Source of the DNA: Pseudomonas oryzihabitans
GTDB lineage: Bacteria; Pseudomonadota; Gammaproteobacteria; Pseudomonadales; Pseudomonadaceae
Direction: 5' to 3'
Length of the DNA: 64,000 nt
Assembly: GCF_024652905.1 (NCBI RefSeq)
Contig: NZ_CP102428.1
Coordinates: forward strand, 3,394,001 to 3,458,000
Part shown: one piece after another, positions 1 to 7,821 of the stretch
Numbering within the stretch: the first letter of the stretch is position 1
How the letters are laid out: every line of letters starts with the position of its first letter
Notes under the pieces: generated by a model
Seen by the model: only the letters and a program-made list of their open reading frames with translations
What the model was told of the DNA's origin: nothing
Database searches by the model: none
Program-made: the position numbers and the translations under genes

Positions 1-173
1 TCGAGCTACGCCGCGATCTGAACATCATGATGCCCGCCGCCCGGGTGAAAGAGCTTCGCGAGGCTGGCCACGACATCCGCACGCACTACGGCCGTGTCCA
101 CGACGATCAGGGGCGGCTGCATATCGGCGTCGCTACCTACTACCTCAGCACCGGGGAGGCCAGCGCAGCATGA
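1..173 (+). CDS. HTH domain protein of phage satellite, C-terminal part only
   Basis: The gene enters from the left edge, so its start is not visible. The last 56 codons read in frame from base 3 to a TGA at 171-173. The stretch MMPAARVKELREAGHDI followed by a short beta-wing (GRLHIGVATYYLS) is the pattern of the small phage winged-helix domain Pfam calls HTH_39, usually a putative DNA-binding protein of prophages and satellites. The stop overlaps the next ATG (ATGA), so it heads or belongs to a tightly packed left-to-right operon. Family assignment is from memory; the molecular target is unknown. Confidence 0.6.
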   Translation, partial: ELRRDLNIMMPAARVKELREAGHDIRTHYGRVHDDQGRLHIGVATYYLSTGEASAA

Positions 174-466
174 CCGACCTCGCAACCACTGACCGCAGTC
201 CGCGCCAGCTCAACCTGGCGGACGAACTCCTGCGTATCACCTTCGCCGCGGCTAACGTCGACGACCTACGCGATATGCAGGGCGGGACCCTCTTGCACCA
301 GCGCCTCACAGACGCCGGCCGTCTGCTCGCCACCCTCGACGGCCTGTCGGCTGAGCTGGCAGCCCTACGTGTCCATGTCGCCCAAGCCTTGAACGATGGC
401 CAAGGCCGTCTGGATGGCGTTTCTGTGCCGCTACTGCTCGCCCTGGTAGGGGAGGCCTCCGCATGA
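170..466 (+). CDS. small hypothetical satellite protein, 98 aa
   Basis: A 98-residue, helix-rich, Leu/Ala-rich protein with no cysteines, signal peptide or membrane segment. Its ATG overlaps the stop of the upstream HTH gene (ATGA), and its own stop overlaps an ATG at 463, so it sits in a translationally coupled chain. The last part (LLATLDGLSAELAALRVHV) could form a short coiled coil. I do not recognise a family. Position between an HTH protein and the leader RNA of the replication operon suggests an early-expressed satellite gene, but that is context only. Confidence 0.6.
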   Translation: MTDLATTDRSPRQLNLADELLRITFAAANVDDLRDMQGGTLLHQRLTDAGRLLATLDGLSAELAALRVHVAQALNDGQGRLDGVSVPLLLALVGEASA

Positions 467-540
467 TTCCGCTCAAGTCCACCGACGAACGGTCGATACA
501 GATCATTGCCAGCAATCTCGCTCGTGGCTATCGTTCGCCC

Positions 541-745
541 GTCGCTGCAAATTCAGCGACCGGGTTTGGCGACCCGAGTAGCAAAAGGCGCACAGGCGCC
601 CATACCGATTGCAGGCGCTTTTTTTGTGCCCGTAAGTCCGTGTTATGGCGGTCGTGCGTGGGAGACCGAAAGGTCTGCCGGGTTCCTTTTGCCCCGGTTC
701 GCCAACCTGCGCACGGCTGCCTCCCTTCGTTTGGCGACGATGGCG
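541..745 (+). ncRNA. structured leader RNA, candidate P4-type immunity region
   Basis: Several perfect hairpins follow each other: GTCGCTG/CAGCGAC (541-560), CGGGT/ACCCG (561-576), a terminator-like stem (594-625), AGACC-GAAA-GGTCT with a GNRA loop (663-676) and CCGGG/CCCGG (678-697). The 9-mer TTTGGCGAC occurs at 565-573 and again at 730-738, and between them TCGCCAA (699-705) is complementary to both. That is the layout of seqA-seqB-seqC in satellite phage P4, where the small CI RNA carrying seqB pairs with the leader and causes premature termination before the replication genes. Here the replication operon (primase, DUF927 helicase) also lies downstream. Open frames through this region (463-963, 506-781, 645-977) resemble proteins annotated Ash or Icd-like, and I think they mostly reflect conserved RNA. 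Confidence 0.6.
594..625 (+). terminator. rho-independent terminator/attenuator in the leader
   Basis: A 7-bp stem AGGCGCC/GGCGCTT (594-600 with 614-620, one G-U pair) is followed by seven Ts (619-625). It lies inside the leader, before any gene of the replication operon, so it would stop transcription early unless read through. This is what P4-type RNA immunity needs. Confidence 0.6.
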
Positions 746-777
746 GCAGCTCCTACCAGCAAAAGGAGCTTCACCCC

Positions 778-963
778 ATGATCCCTACCCGCAATCCGTC
801 TGCCCTTCTGGCCCGCGCTGCTGCACACCGCGCCATGGCCATGTCGGCCCTCTCCGCCAACTCGTCCCTTTCCTCCCGCCTCAAGCGCTACAACCACCAC
901 ATGACCGTCGCACGCTCGCTGCAGGCGCTGGAAGCTCAGGGGGTGACCCATGGCCAGCACTGA
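778..963 (+). CDS. small basic satellite protein, 61 aa (kil position)
   Basis: First well-supported gene after the leader. The start at 778 has a strong ribosome binding site (AAAAGGAG about 8 bases upstream); the longer frame starting at 463 would be translated through the structured RNA and is less likely. The product is small and basic (SLSSRLKRYNHHMTVARSL), with no signal peptide or membrane helix. In P4 the first gene after the immunity leader is kil, but I see no sequence basis for calling this Kil. Similar tails occur on proteins annotated Ash/Icd-like in Pseudomonas prophages (memory, not checked). It overlaps the next gene by 14 bases. Confidence 0.6.
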   Translation: MIPTRNPSALLARAAAHRAMAMSALSANSSLSSRLKRYNHHMTVARSLQALEAQGVTHGQH

Positions 964-1642
964 CCAGCCTTGCGTGATCCTCAACTGTGGCGAGAAAGAT
1001 GGGCTCCGCATGACAGTCCAGGTCGGTCCCTTCGTCTCCATGGCCCAGGCCTCCGAAGCGGCCGAGCGGCTGACCCGGGATTGTCCTGGCGTCATTGCAA
1101 CCGTCTGCCGGAACTACGATTCGCGGCAGCCTGACGATGCGGAGCTGGCCGAGCGCCTCACCGAGGCACGCCGGACCGCAGCGGAGATGCTGAGGATCTG
1201 CCACCCCCAAGGAACGCCCACCGTTTCAGTGTCGCAACCTGCACGGCCTTCGACCTTTCCATCGCCCCTGCATGGCCGTATCAAGCCGGGCTATATCGAG
1301 ACCCAGGTGATCGCCTACCTACCCAAGCACGGCAGGGTCGCTATCCCGCCCGTGGTCGGGCACAGCCTGGCTGGCGCCGTCGCGGCTGAGATTCAGCGGG
1401 ACTATCCCGGCGCTGAGGTCTGGACGCATGACATGCAGCGCGGTACCGGCGAAGGGTTCGCCGAGGCGTGCGAGGTCAGCGATCAGGTACAGCAGGCATT
1501 CGTAGCCACGGCCGGTAAGCCTCGACGCGGTATCGCGCTGATGGAGCGGCTACGGCTCATCCATCCAGACCAATCTGGCGCCGGCACTGCACGAGCGCCC
1601 TCCCCCAAGGCCACGGCGCCAGCGCCCGCCACGAGGACCTGA
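950..1642 (+). CDS. hypothetical satellite protein, 230 aa
   Basis: Starts inside the previous gene (14-base overlap) with GGGGGTG upstream of the ATG. Residues 1-95 look like one compact domain with three cysteines; residues 115-200 form a second part (GYIETQVIAYLPKHGRVAI onward); the C-terminus is a Pro/Ala-rich tail that is probably disordered. No catalytic motif, signal peptide or membrane segment is visible and I do not recognise the family. It belongs to the same left-to-right operon as the primase. Confidence 0.6.
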   Translation: MASTDQPCVILNCGEKDGLRMTVQVGPFVSMAQASEAAERLTRDCPGVIATVCRNYDSRQPDDAELAERLTEARRTAAEMLRICHPQGTPTVSVSQPARPSTFPSPLHGRIKPGYIETQVIAYLPKHGRVAIPPVVGHSLAGAVAAEIQRDYPGAEVWTHDMQRGTGEGFAEACEVSDQVQQAFVATAGKPRRGIALMERLRLIHPDQSGAGTARAPSPKATAPAPATRT

Positions 1643-1644
1643 CC

Positions 1645-1977
1645 ATGACTGATTTCGAACAGCGCGGCGACGCGTTGACGGGAGCGGCTTGCCCGAATAA
1701 CCAGTTCGCCATGCTCGACCTGATGGAAGACTTCAAGCGCGTACAGGCCGACCTGTCCAGGCGTATGCAGGCCCGCGATGAGGCCATGGTGCATCTGTTC
1801 AAATCGCTCGATGCCTCGCTGCCCATGCTCCAAGCGCTGGCGCAGATCATTGATCGCCGGGCCACAGACCCCTCCCTCAAGCGGGCCGCCGAGCTGATGA
1901 CCACTGAGCTCGGACAGCTCGAATCGTGGCTTGCCCACTGCATGCAGGTCTGCGTCAGCGGACCGGGCGGGGAGTAG
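1645..1977 (+). CDS. hypothetical helical satellite protein, 110 aa
   Basis: Begins two bases after the previous stop with GAGG upstream. The product is almost entirely predicted helix (for example FKRVQADLSRRMQARDEAM), acidic/basic mixed, without membrane segments. It ends five bases before the primase ATG. No family recognised. Position directly before the primase suggests a replication accessory or regulatory factor, which is inference. Confidence 0.55.
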   Translation: MTDFEQRGDALTGAACPNNQFAMLDLMEDFKRVQADLSRRMQARDEAMVHLFKSLDASLPMLQALAQIIDRRATDPSLKRAAELMTTELGQLESWLAHCMQVCVSGPGGE

Positions 1978-1982
1978 CGGCC

Positions 1983-2990
1983 ATGACGAGTAATCGCACG
2001 ACCGACGCCATCCGCAGCGTTGCTGCTCTCGCCCTGCTGCATGCCCCGGCACTGGTGCCTGAGCTGCTGCCTGAGGGCAAGCGCCAGGGCTCGGAGTGGT
2101 GGAGCCGTAACCCGACCCGCGCCGACCGGCACGCCGGCAGCTTCTCCGTCTCGCTGGTGGATGGCCGGTGGCATGACTTCGCCAGCGGCGATCGGGGCGG
2201 CGACCTGGTTAGTCTCGCGGCCTTTCTCTGGGGAGTCCGGCAGACCGACGCCGCCCGCGACCTAGCGCGACGCCTTGGGCTCGATCTGGCGCCGCTGGAA
2301 GGCCACGGCGATCCCCATGCCATGGCCACCCAGCAACAGCGCCTAGCCGAGGCTGTCCGGCTTGCAGACGAACGCCTGGCCGCCGAGGAGCGCCAGCGCC
2401 AGCAGGACCAGCAGAAGGCCGCGTGCCAGGCACAGCGCTGGTGGCGCGACGGGCGCCGGGCAGATCCGGCCCATCCCTACCTCACCACTAAGGGGATCAG
2501 GCCCTACAGCCTGCGCCAGCGCGGCGACGTGCTGCTGGTGCCGATGTATGCCGGTGGACGCCTGCTCAACCTGCAGCGGATCGGCCACGACGGCGGGAAA
2601 AAGATGCTCTACGGCGCTCAGGTCACCGGCTGCTACTCCCCACTAGGCCGCATTGAGGGTGCCACACGCCTGTTCGTCTGTGAGGGCTGGGCAACCGGCG
2701 CCACGCTGCACGAGCACGAGCGCTGCCCCGTGGCCTGCGCCATGACCGCCGGCAACCTCAAGGCCGTGGCGCTGGCGCTGCGCGAACGCTACGGCGCCGG
2801 CCTGGAGCTGGTAATCGCCGGCGACGACGACCGCGAGACCGAGGGCAACCCCGGCCGCACCGCGGCGAACGCTGCCGCCCTGGCCGCTGGCGCCCTGGTG
2901 ACCTTCCCCGACTTCCCGTCCGAGGCACCTGCCAGCCTGAACGACTTCAACGACCTCGCAGTATGGAGGGCCCAGCATGGCCAAGCCTGA
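1983..2990 (+). CDS. TOPRIM-domain primase of the satellite
   Basis: 335 residues from ATG 1983. The N-terminal third carries the phage-primase signature WHDFASGDRGGDLVSL (about 63-78) seen in P4 alpha-type primase regions, though no zinc-binding cysteine cluster is present. The C-terminal part is a TOPRIM fold: invariant Glu in FVCEGWATGATL (Glu234) and the acidic cluster GDDDRE (281-283), expected to bind metal for primer synthesis. A helical, Gln/Arg-rich linker (about 115-160) joins the two. The gene overlaps the downstream helicase by 14 bases. Together the two would be a split version of the P4 alpha primase-helicase. An upstream frame from 1926 is open, but 1983 is the first ATG clear of the preceding gene. 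Confidence 0.85.
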   Translation: MTSNRTTDAIRSVAALALLHAPALVPELLPEGKRQGSEWWSRNPTRADRHAGSFSVSLVDGRWHDFASGDRGGDLVSLAAFLWGVRQTDAARDLARRLGLDLAPLEGHGDPHAMATQQQRLAEAVRLADERLAAEERQRQQDQQKAACQAQRWWRDGRRADPAHPYLTTKGIRPYSLRQRGDVLLVPMYAGGRLLNLQRIGHDGGKKMLYGAQVTGCYSPLGRIEGATRLFVCEGWATGATLHEHERCPVACAMTAGNLKAVALALRERYGAGLELVIAGDDDRETEGNPGRTAANAAALAAGALVTFPDFPSEAPASLNDFNDLAVWRAQHGQA

Positions 2991-4758
2991 AAGCAACCTT
3001 GTGTCCCTGGCTCGCCTGGAGGAGCCCTCGATCAACCCGCGCCGGCCTGGCTGGGGTGTGTATGAGCACCCGGTGCGCAACGAGCGCGGTCGCACCTTGA
3101 AGCCGGGCGTCTACCGACACACCTGCCGTACTGCCGATGACGCTACCCAGGCCGATGCCGACCGGGCGCTGGTGGACGAATGGATCGCCACCCCCGTGAC
3201 GGTTATTGCCAGAACGATCAACAGCGACGATGGCAGCGAGGGGCGCCTACTACGCCTGGTCACCGATGGTGGGGGCGTAAGGGAGTGGGCTATGCCCATG
3301 GAGATGTTTGGCGGCAGCGGCGAGGATGCCCGCCGGGCGCTGTTCGCCATGGGCGCCATCATCAGCCCGCGCAAGCGCAACGCCTTCATGGAGTACCTCC
3401 TGGAGCAACGCCCCTCTACGGTCTACGCCACAACCAGCCGGCCAGGCTGGCATTCGTCCGGAGCCTTCGTGCTGCCTCGGCGCACCATCGGCGGAGACAA
3501 CGTGCGGTTTCAGGGTGGCGGCGAGGTGGATCTGTTCACCACCCGTGGTGACCTAGCGGCCTGGCAGGCCCTCATCGCGTCCCGGTGCCAGGGTAACCCT
3601 GTGCTGACGCTGGCCATCGGCTGCGCCTTAGCTGGCCCCCTGCTGAGCTTGGTGGGCGTGCTGGGCGGCGGCGTGCACCTGGTGGGTGACAGCTCCAGCG
3701 GCAAGTCCCTGGCGCAATTGGTGGGCGCCTCCGTCTGGGGACCGCCAAAGCTGTTCGCCGCCAGCTGGGACATGAGCAAGGGCGGCCTGGAGATCGAGGC
3801 ATCCTCGCGCAACGACACCCTGCTTCCACTGGACGAGATCAAGCGGGCCGACCCCAAACGGGTGCAGGAGATGGCCTATGCCCTCTCCAACGGCCAGGGC
3901 AAGGGCACCATGGATCGCAACCGCCAGAGCCGCGCCAAGCTCTCCTGGTGCGTGCTGGCGCTATCTAGTGGCGAGCGATCGCTGTCCGAGCATGCCGCCA
4001 TCGCCGGCAGCCCAGCGCATGCCGGCGCGGAACTGCGCATGGTGGACGTGAACGCGGGCACCCGTACCTATCGTGCCTTCGATGAGCTGCACGGCATGGA
4101 GGGCGCCGCCTTCCACCGAGCGCTGACGGTGGCCACCTCCCAGCATTACGGCCACCTTGGCCCGGCCTTCGTTGAGTGCTTGCTACACGGCAATGACCGC
4201 ACTGGCCTCGAGGCTGATTTCGGGCGTATGCGGGCCAGCTTCGAGAGTGACAACGCCCAGGCCGGCCGGGTGGCGGATCGCTTCGCCGTGATCGCCCTGG
4301 CGAGCGAGATGGCTATCGCCTACGGCCTGCTGCCATGGCCTGCCGGTACTGCCCTAGCCGATGCCCGCCTCCTGTACGCCGAGTGGCTGGCCCGCGTTGG
4401 CAGTGGCAACGCCGAGGACCGCCAGATCCTGACCGGCGTTGCCGACTTCATCGACCGTCATGGCAGCAGCCGCTTCTCCGACATCGAGGCAGCGGCAGAC
4501 GACGACCGAAGCCGGGTCTACGACCGCGCTGGCTACTGGCATAGCGACGCCGGTCGGCGCCTATACCTGTTCAATCGTCCCGCGCTGCTACAGGCCGCCC
4601 AGGGCTACGGCGTATCGAGGATCGCGAAAGCCCTTGATGCGGCCGGCGCCATCGCCAAGCGGGATATAGGCCGTCAGCAGGCCAGCTACCGGTTGCCTGG
4701 CGGCGGCAAGGCGAAGTTCTACGCCATCAATCCCGAGGCGTTGGAGGGGGCGGCGTGA
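2977..4758 (+). CDS. DUF927-family helicase of the satellite
   Basis: 593 residues. The central region has a Walker A loop GDSSSGKS (237-244) and a Walker B-like LLPLDEI (Asp286/Glu287), matching the DUF927 family of P4-like elements and ICEs, thought to act as replicative helicases beside a TOPRIM primase. The N-terminal 200 residues form the DUF927-specific part; the C-terminal 150 residues resemble a winged-helix tail (SDIEAAADDDRSRVYDRAGY). It overlaps the primase gene by 14 bases, and its stop overlaps an ATG at 4758. The TGGGGAC repeat cluster that could be its loading site begins 20 bases downstream. Confidence 0.85.
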   Translation: MAKPESNLVSLARLEEPSINPRRPGWGVYEHPVRNERGRTLKPGVYRHTCRTADDATQADADRALVDEWIATPVTVIARTINSDDGSEGRLLRLVTDGGGVREWAMPMEMFGGSGEDARRALFAMGAIISPRKRNAFMEYLLEQRPSTVYATTSRPGWHSSGAFVLPRRTIGGDNVRFQGGGEVDLFTTRGDLAAWQALIASRCQGNPVLTLAIGCALAGPLLSLVGVLGGGVHLVGDSSSGKSLAQLVGASVWGPPKLFAASWDMSKGGLEIEASSRNDTLLPLDEIKRADPKRVQEMAYALSNGQGKGTMDRNRQSRAKLSWCVLALSSGERSLSEHAAIAGSPAHAGAELRMVDVNAGTRTYRAFDELHGMEGAAFHRALTVATSQHYGHLGPAFVECLLHGNDRTGLEADFGRMRASFESDNAQAGRVADRFAVIALASEMAIAYGLLPWPAGTALADARLLYAEWLARVGSGNAEDRQILTGVADFIDRHGSSRFSDIEAAADDDRSRVYDRAGYWHSDAGRRLYLFNRPALLQAAQGYGVSRIAKALDAAGAIAKRDIGRQQASYRLPGGGKAKFYAINPEALEGAA

Positions 4759-4777
4759 TGAAAAAGAGGCCTGAATT

Positions 4778-5034
4778 TGGGGACGTGGGGACGGATTTCG
4801 GCGTTGTGGGGACGCTGAAACCCGCGCCGTTGAAGGGTTATCCCCACTGTCCCCAGCGACCCCACCAATTTTTCGAAATACAGACCTATGAGAGGGGGCG
4901 GTGTGTAGGTGAAGACATAAAAAGTGCGGGGACACGGGGGACGCTGGGGACATCCAGTAACCATGCGGGCTGTAGCGTCCCCTTTGTGGGGACAAGAGTG
5001 GGGACAGGTGTGGACACAATCCAATTATGGGGAC
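4778..5034. repeat. TGGGGAC iteron-like cluster, candidate satellite origin
   Basis: Exact TGGGGAC occurs on the plus strand at 4778, 4786, 4807, 4945, 4987, 4999 and 5028, and inverted (GTCCCCA) at 4849. Near matches lie at 4841, 4927, 4937, 4977 and 5010. The cluster directly follows the primase/helicase pair, where P4-like replicons may keep origin or replication-protein binding sites. A 102-codon frame (4758-5066) runs through it and reads as low-complexity Gly-Thr repeats, so I treat it as non-coding. Whether the repeats bind the helicase, a host factor or nothing is untested. Confidence 0.6.
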
Positions 5035-5040
5035 AAATGC

Positions 5041-5394
5041 ATGGGCATTCTTTCCGCGTTGCTTGACCGAATCGAACAAGCCGACGCTCTCGAAACACGC
5101 GCCACGCCTCGCCCACAGCCTGCGCCAGACGTACCTCTGAGCTGCAAGCTCGTACTGCTCGACCCACCCGCCCAAGCAGATCCCGCCAGCCCGTGCTGGC
5201 AGGTCTTCATCGATGGGGAACTGATCTGCAGCATGGTCGGCGCCCCCATGACTCAGCGGCAGGCCGATGAGGCCGCCAAGCACCGCTGGCCAACGGCGTC
5301 TGTCCTGTCGCCCGCCAGGCCTTCCAGCACCAGCACCCACGAAGGCGCGATCAGCGCCACGCAAGGCCGCCCAGGCGGCAGGAGCGCCCAATGA
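5041..5394 (+). CDS. hypothetical satellite protein, 117 aa
   Basis: ATG at 5041 lies just after the last TGGGGAC repeat; the ribosome binding site is weak. The stop overlaps the ATG of the first tail-assembly gene (ATGA), so the two are probably co-translated. The middle (CWQVFIDGELICSMVGAP) looks like a beta-rich fold, followed by a helix and a Ser/Thr/Pro-rich tail. No family recognised. The frame continues upstream to 4924, but that part is repeat sequence. Confidence 0.55.
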   Translation: MGILSALLDRIEQADALETRATPRPQPAPDVPLSCKLVLLDPPAQADPASPCWQVFIDGELICSMVGAPMTQRQADEAAKHRWPTASVLSPARPSSTSTHEGAISATQGRPGGRSAQ

Positions 5395-5975
5395 CCACAG
5401 CAGCTCATTACACCCCCGCCACCATTATTAAACTGTCAGGGCCGCTGGCACGCTTGTTCGGACGTAATCACCGCTACATCCTCGACCGTGGTACCGCCGA
5501 GGAAGCTTTCAGCGCCCTACGCAATACCCTGGATGGCTTCCGCGAGGCCATCGCCGCCCTGGAGCGCCGTGGTCTGGTCTACGCGATCTTCAGGAACGGC
5601 AAGAATGTCGCCGCCGATCGCTTCGAGCTAGGCGGTACCCGAGAGATCCGCATCGTGCCGGTGCTGCGCGGTAGCAAACGCGCTGGACTACTGCAGACAG
5701 TCGTCGGCGTGGTTCTGATCGCCCTTAGCCCTGTTACCGGAGGCGCAACACTAGCCCCAGGTTTAGCGGTTGCTGCGGGCGGCATCATCCAGATGATCAG
5801 TCCACAGCCAAAGGGGCTACGCTCCAGCGCTTCGCCCGAGAACCAGCCCAGCTACGCGTTCGGCAGCGCTAAGAACACCACAGCCAGTGGAAACCCGGTC
5901 CCGATCTGCTACGGCCGCCGGCGCTGGGGCGGGGCAATCATAAGCGCGGGGATCTATGCGGAGGACGCCCAATGA
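5391..5975 (+). CDS. phage tail assembly protein I-like, copy 1
   Basis: 194 residues resembling lambda gpI (tail tip assembly). Features: an N-terminal ubiquitin-like beta-grasp part with KLSGPLARLFGRNHRY and a conserved turn, a central hydrophobic Gly/Ala-rich segment (GLLQTVVGVVLIALSPVTGG, about 104-123), and the typical tail ending in PSYAFGSAKNT, GNPVPICYGR and AGIYAED. In lambda, gpI works with gpJ, gpK and gpL at the tail tip and is not part of the finished virion. Here none of the other tail genes is present. It overlaps the next gene (ATGA), a diverged copy of itself. Confidence 0.85.
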   Translation: MTTAAHYTPATIIKLSGPLARLFGRNHRYILDRGTAEEAFSALRNTLDGFREAIAALERRGLVYAIFRNGKNVAADRFELGGTREIRIVPVLRGSKRAGLLQTVVGVVLIALSPVTGGATLAPGLAVAAGGIIQMISPQPKGLRSSASPENQPSYAFGSAKNTTASGNPVPICYGRRRWGGAIISAGIYAEDAQ

Positions 5976-6607
5976 GCGAGCGCATTCGCGTCGTCCGCCT
6001 TTACGGCACCCTAGGCGCCCGGTTCGGCCGAGTGCACCGCCTGGTCGTAAACAGCGCCGCCGAAGCGGTACGGGCGCTATCCGTCCAGCTCCCAGGCTTC
6101 GAGCAATTCTTCTACGACGCCAGGGACCGGGGAGTCGTGTTCGCCGTCTTCCACGGCCGGCGGAACATCGGCCAGGACGAGCTGGGGCATCCGCCTGGCC
6201 GGGCCGAGATCCGGATCGCACCAGTGATCGCCGGCAGCAAGCGGTCGGGAGGACTGCAAACGGTAATAGGTGTGGCGCTGATCGCCGTTGCGTCGTACTT
6301 CTCCGGCGGCCTGGCTGCGACCGGATCGGGAGCCCTGTTCGGTAGCGCAGGCTATGCAGGTGGTGCAGCTTGGGCCGCAGTAGGTGCCGTGGGTATCTCG
6401 CTAGCGCTCAGTGGCGTGGCCCAGATGTCGGCGAAGGTGCCCAAGGGGCTAGGGACTGGCGATAGCGCCGATAACTCACCTAGCTACAGCTTCAACGGGC
6501 CCGTGAACACCCAGGCCCAGGGTAATCCGGTACCGCTGCTCTATGGGCGCATGATTGTCGGCAGTGCCGTGTTGAGCGCAGGCATCTACGCGGAGGACAA
6601 GGCATGA
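5972..6607 (+). CDS. phage tail assembly protein I-like, copy 2
   Basis: 211 residues, paralogous to the preceding gene. Shared landmarks are LYGTLGARFGRVHRL near the N-terminus, APVIAGSKRSGGLQTVIGVAL in the centre, then NSPSYSFNGPVNT, QGNPVPLLYGR and SAGIYAEDKA at the end. The hydrophobic centre is about 20 residues longer than in copy 1. Identity between the copies is clearly partial, so this is an old duplication or two separate captures. It overlaps both neighbours by 4 bases, so all four genes from 5041 to 7089 form one coupled unit. Confidence 0.85.
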   Translation: MSERIRVVRLYGTLGARFGRVHRLVVNSAAEAVRALSVQLPGFEQFFYDARDRGVVFAVFHGRRNIGQDELGHPPGRAEIRIAPVIAGSKRSGGLQTVIGVALIAVASYFSGGLAATGSGALFGSAGYAGGAAWAAVGAVGISLALSGVAQMSAKVPKGLGTGDSADNSPSYSFNGPVNTQAQGNPVPLLYGRMIVGSAVLSAGIYAEDKA

Positions 6608-7089
6608 CCAGCGCGGTTGATTACGCCGCGCTGACCCCTACGGAGAGAACCCAGCGTACGGTGCAAGCGGTAGCCGCCAGCGACTTCGCCGAGGTCCGCC
6701 GGCTGATCGATACCGCGCCGCGGCGTACTACCACTTCTGCCGATCCCGAGTATCTGGACCGCGCCCGAATGGTGCTCCGTGTGGCGATCCAGTACGAGCT
6801 TGAGCTGCGCGGGCTGGCACTTACCTGGCACAACCTGTGCGCAGGCAATCAACAGGCTGGCCAGCAGATACGAGCCGAGGCGGCCGCCGCTGCGCATGCC
6901 TGGAATGATTTCTGCGCGGGCCAGGGCCTAGAGCCGGACGAGTTGATCGCCGCGGCCGGTGGGCATCATCCCGTTGTGGTCGACCTGGTGCGCTGGGCGC
7001 CTGACCCGCAGCCGAAGCTGGTAGAGAAGTGGCGCGGGCTATTCCAGATAGCGGCAAGCGGCGAGATGTTTGGGGAGAGTCGGCACTAG
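6604..7089 (+). CDS. hypothetical satellite protein, 161 aa
   Basis: Last gene of the rightward satellite operon; its ATG overlaps the stop of tail-assembly copy 2. The protein is helical with two cysteines (NLCAGN and DFCAGQ) and ends in VRWAPDPQPKLVEKW. No signal peptide, membrane segment or recognised domain. Its fixed place after the two gpI-like genes suggests a shared task with them, but nothing in the sequence shows which. Confidence 0.6.
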   Translation: MTSAVDYAALTPTERTQRTVQAVAASDFAEVRRLIDTAPRRTTTSADPEYLDRARMVLRVAIQYELELRGLALTWHNLCAGNQQAGQQIRAEAAAAAHAWNDFCAGQGLEPDELIAAAGGHHPVVVDLVRWAPDPQPKLVEKWRGLFQIAASGEMFGESRH

Positions 7090-7326
7090 GAATCTAGTCC
7101 GTCGAAGGCATCGCTTGATTGACCATACATTGACAGGTCTACCAGTGCCATCAGACGGTCACAAGTCCGCAGGGCTGTAGCAGAGCCACTTAAGCACCAC
7201 AGCTCGATCAGGTGATTTCGCTAGCTCGTCAAGGTGAACCAGGATGTTCGCCTTCGTGCTTACTAGGGGACTCTACGCCTTTAGGTCTGCACTGGAGGAC
7301 CCTAGGAAAGGAATACAAGGAACTGC

Positions 7327-7821
7327 TCAGCCCTTCGATAAAGCCCGAAACGTATTAGCTGAGGAGAAGTATCCCGACCCATCGTCAATGGCGTAGACAA
7401 GCGCATGGCTTCTAACACTGTGGATTGTCTGCTCTATATCCCACATGGTGTCGGGGACTCGAATAACCAAGACATGCACAAGCCCGTCGTCGGAAATACT
7501 CTTTTTGATCGCGTATTCGCAACTGCTGAGAAGCGAGGTCAGCTTACCCAAAGGATTGTAATCATGAACCTGGCGAGGAAGTTTGATGGCGTTTTTTCCA
7601 AGTACGAACGCGACTATAAATTTGGGCGCCATGACCGACAGGTCTACATCTGCATCGCTCGCAGGTGCCTTGAAGTATTTCCCTTCCTGCATGGAAATTA
7701 CAACCTGCTCAGCCTTTTCGTATGCCTCTATAGCTGACCTAGTTGCTCCAAAGCCAACTACAGAAACTGAAGCTATGGCGACCGAAAGAGCTAAGGCTTT
7801 AAATATCTTCGGTACGAACAT
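7327..7821 (-). CDS. hypothetical exported or membrane-anchored protein, 164 aa
   Basis: Start chosen at 7821 because AGGAG lies 8 bases upstream; the frame is open further to 8025 but without a better start. The N-terminus (MFVPKIFKALALSVAIAS onward) is a signal peptide or single membrane anchor, followed by a soluble domain with one cysteine (SSCEYAIKK). Downstream of and parallel to the HsdR-like nuclease gene, about 250 bases apart, with a 12-base C run between them. Codon use looks less GC-biased than the chromosomal genes to the right. Function unknown; the pairing may be coincidental cargo. Confidence 0.6.
   Translation of the reverse strand: MFVPKIFKALALSVAIASVSVVGFGATRSAIEAYEKAEQVVISMQEGKYFKAPASDADVDLSVMAPKFIVAFVLGKNAIKLPRQVHDYNPLGKLTSLLSSCEYAIKKSISDDGLVHVLVIRVPDTMWDIEQTIHSVRSHALVYAIDDGSGYFSSANTFRALSKG

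Noticed and set aside
463-777. Open frames through the leader (166, 91 and 110 codons) that resemble Ash/Icd-like proteins
   Set aside because: They overlap each other in different frames across strong RNA structure, and the best ribosome binding site is at 778. I treat the conservation as RNA-driven.
4758-5066. 103-codon frame overlapping the DUF927 stop
   Set aside because: It is made of translated TGGGGAC repeats (Gly-Thr runs) and looks like a by-product of the repeat cluster.
7244-7396. 50-codon plus-strand frame starting MFAFVLTRGLYAF with an AAGGTG site
   Set aside because: Its 3' half is antisense to the better supported gene at 7327-7821, and it resembles no known family.
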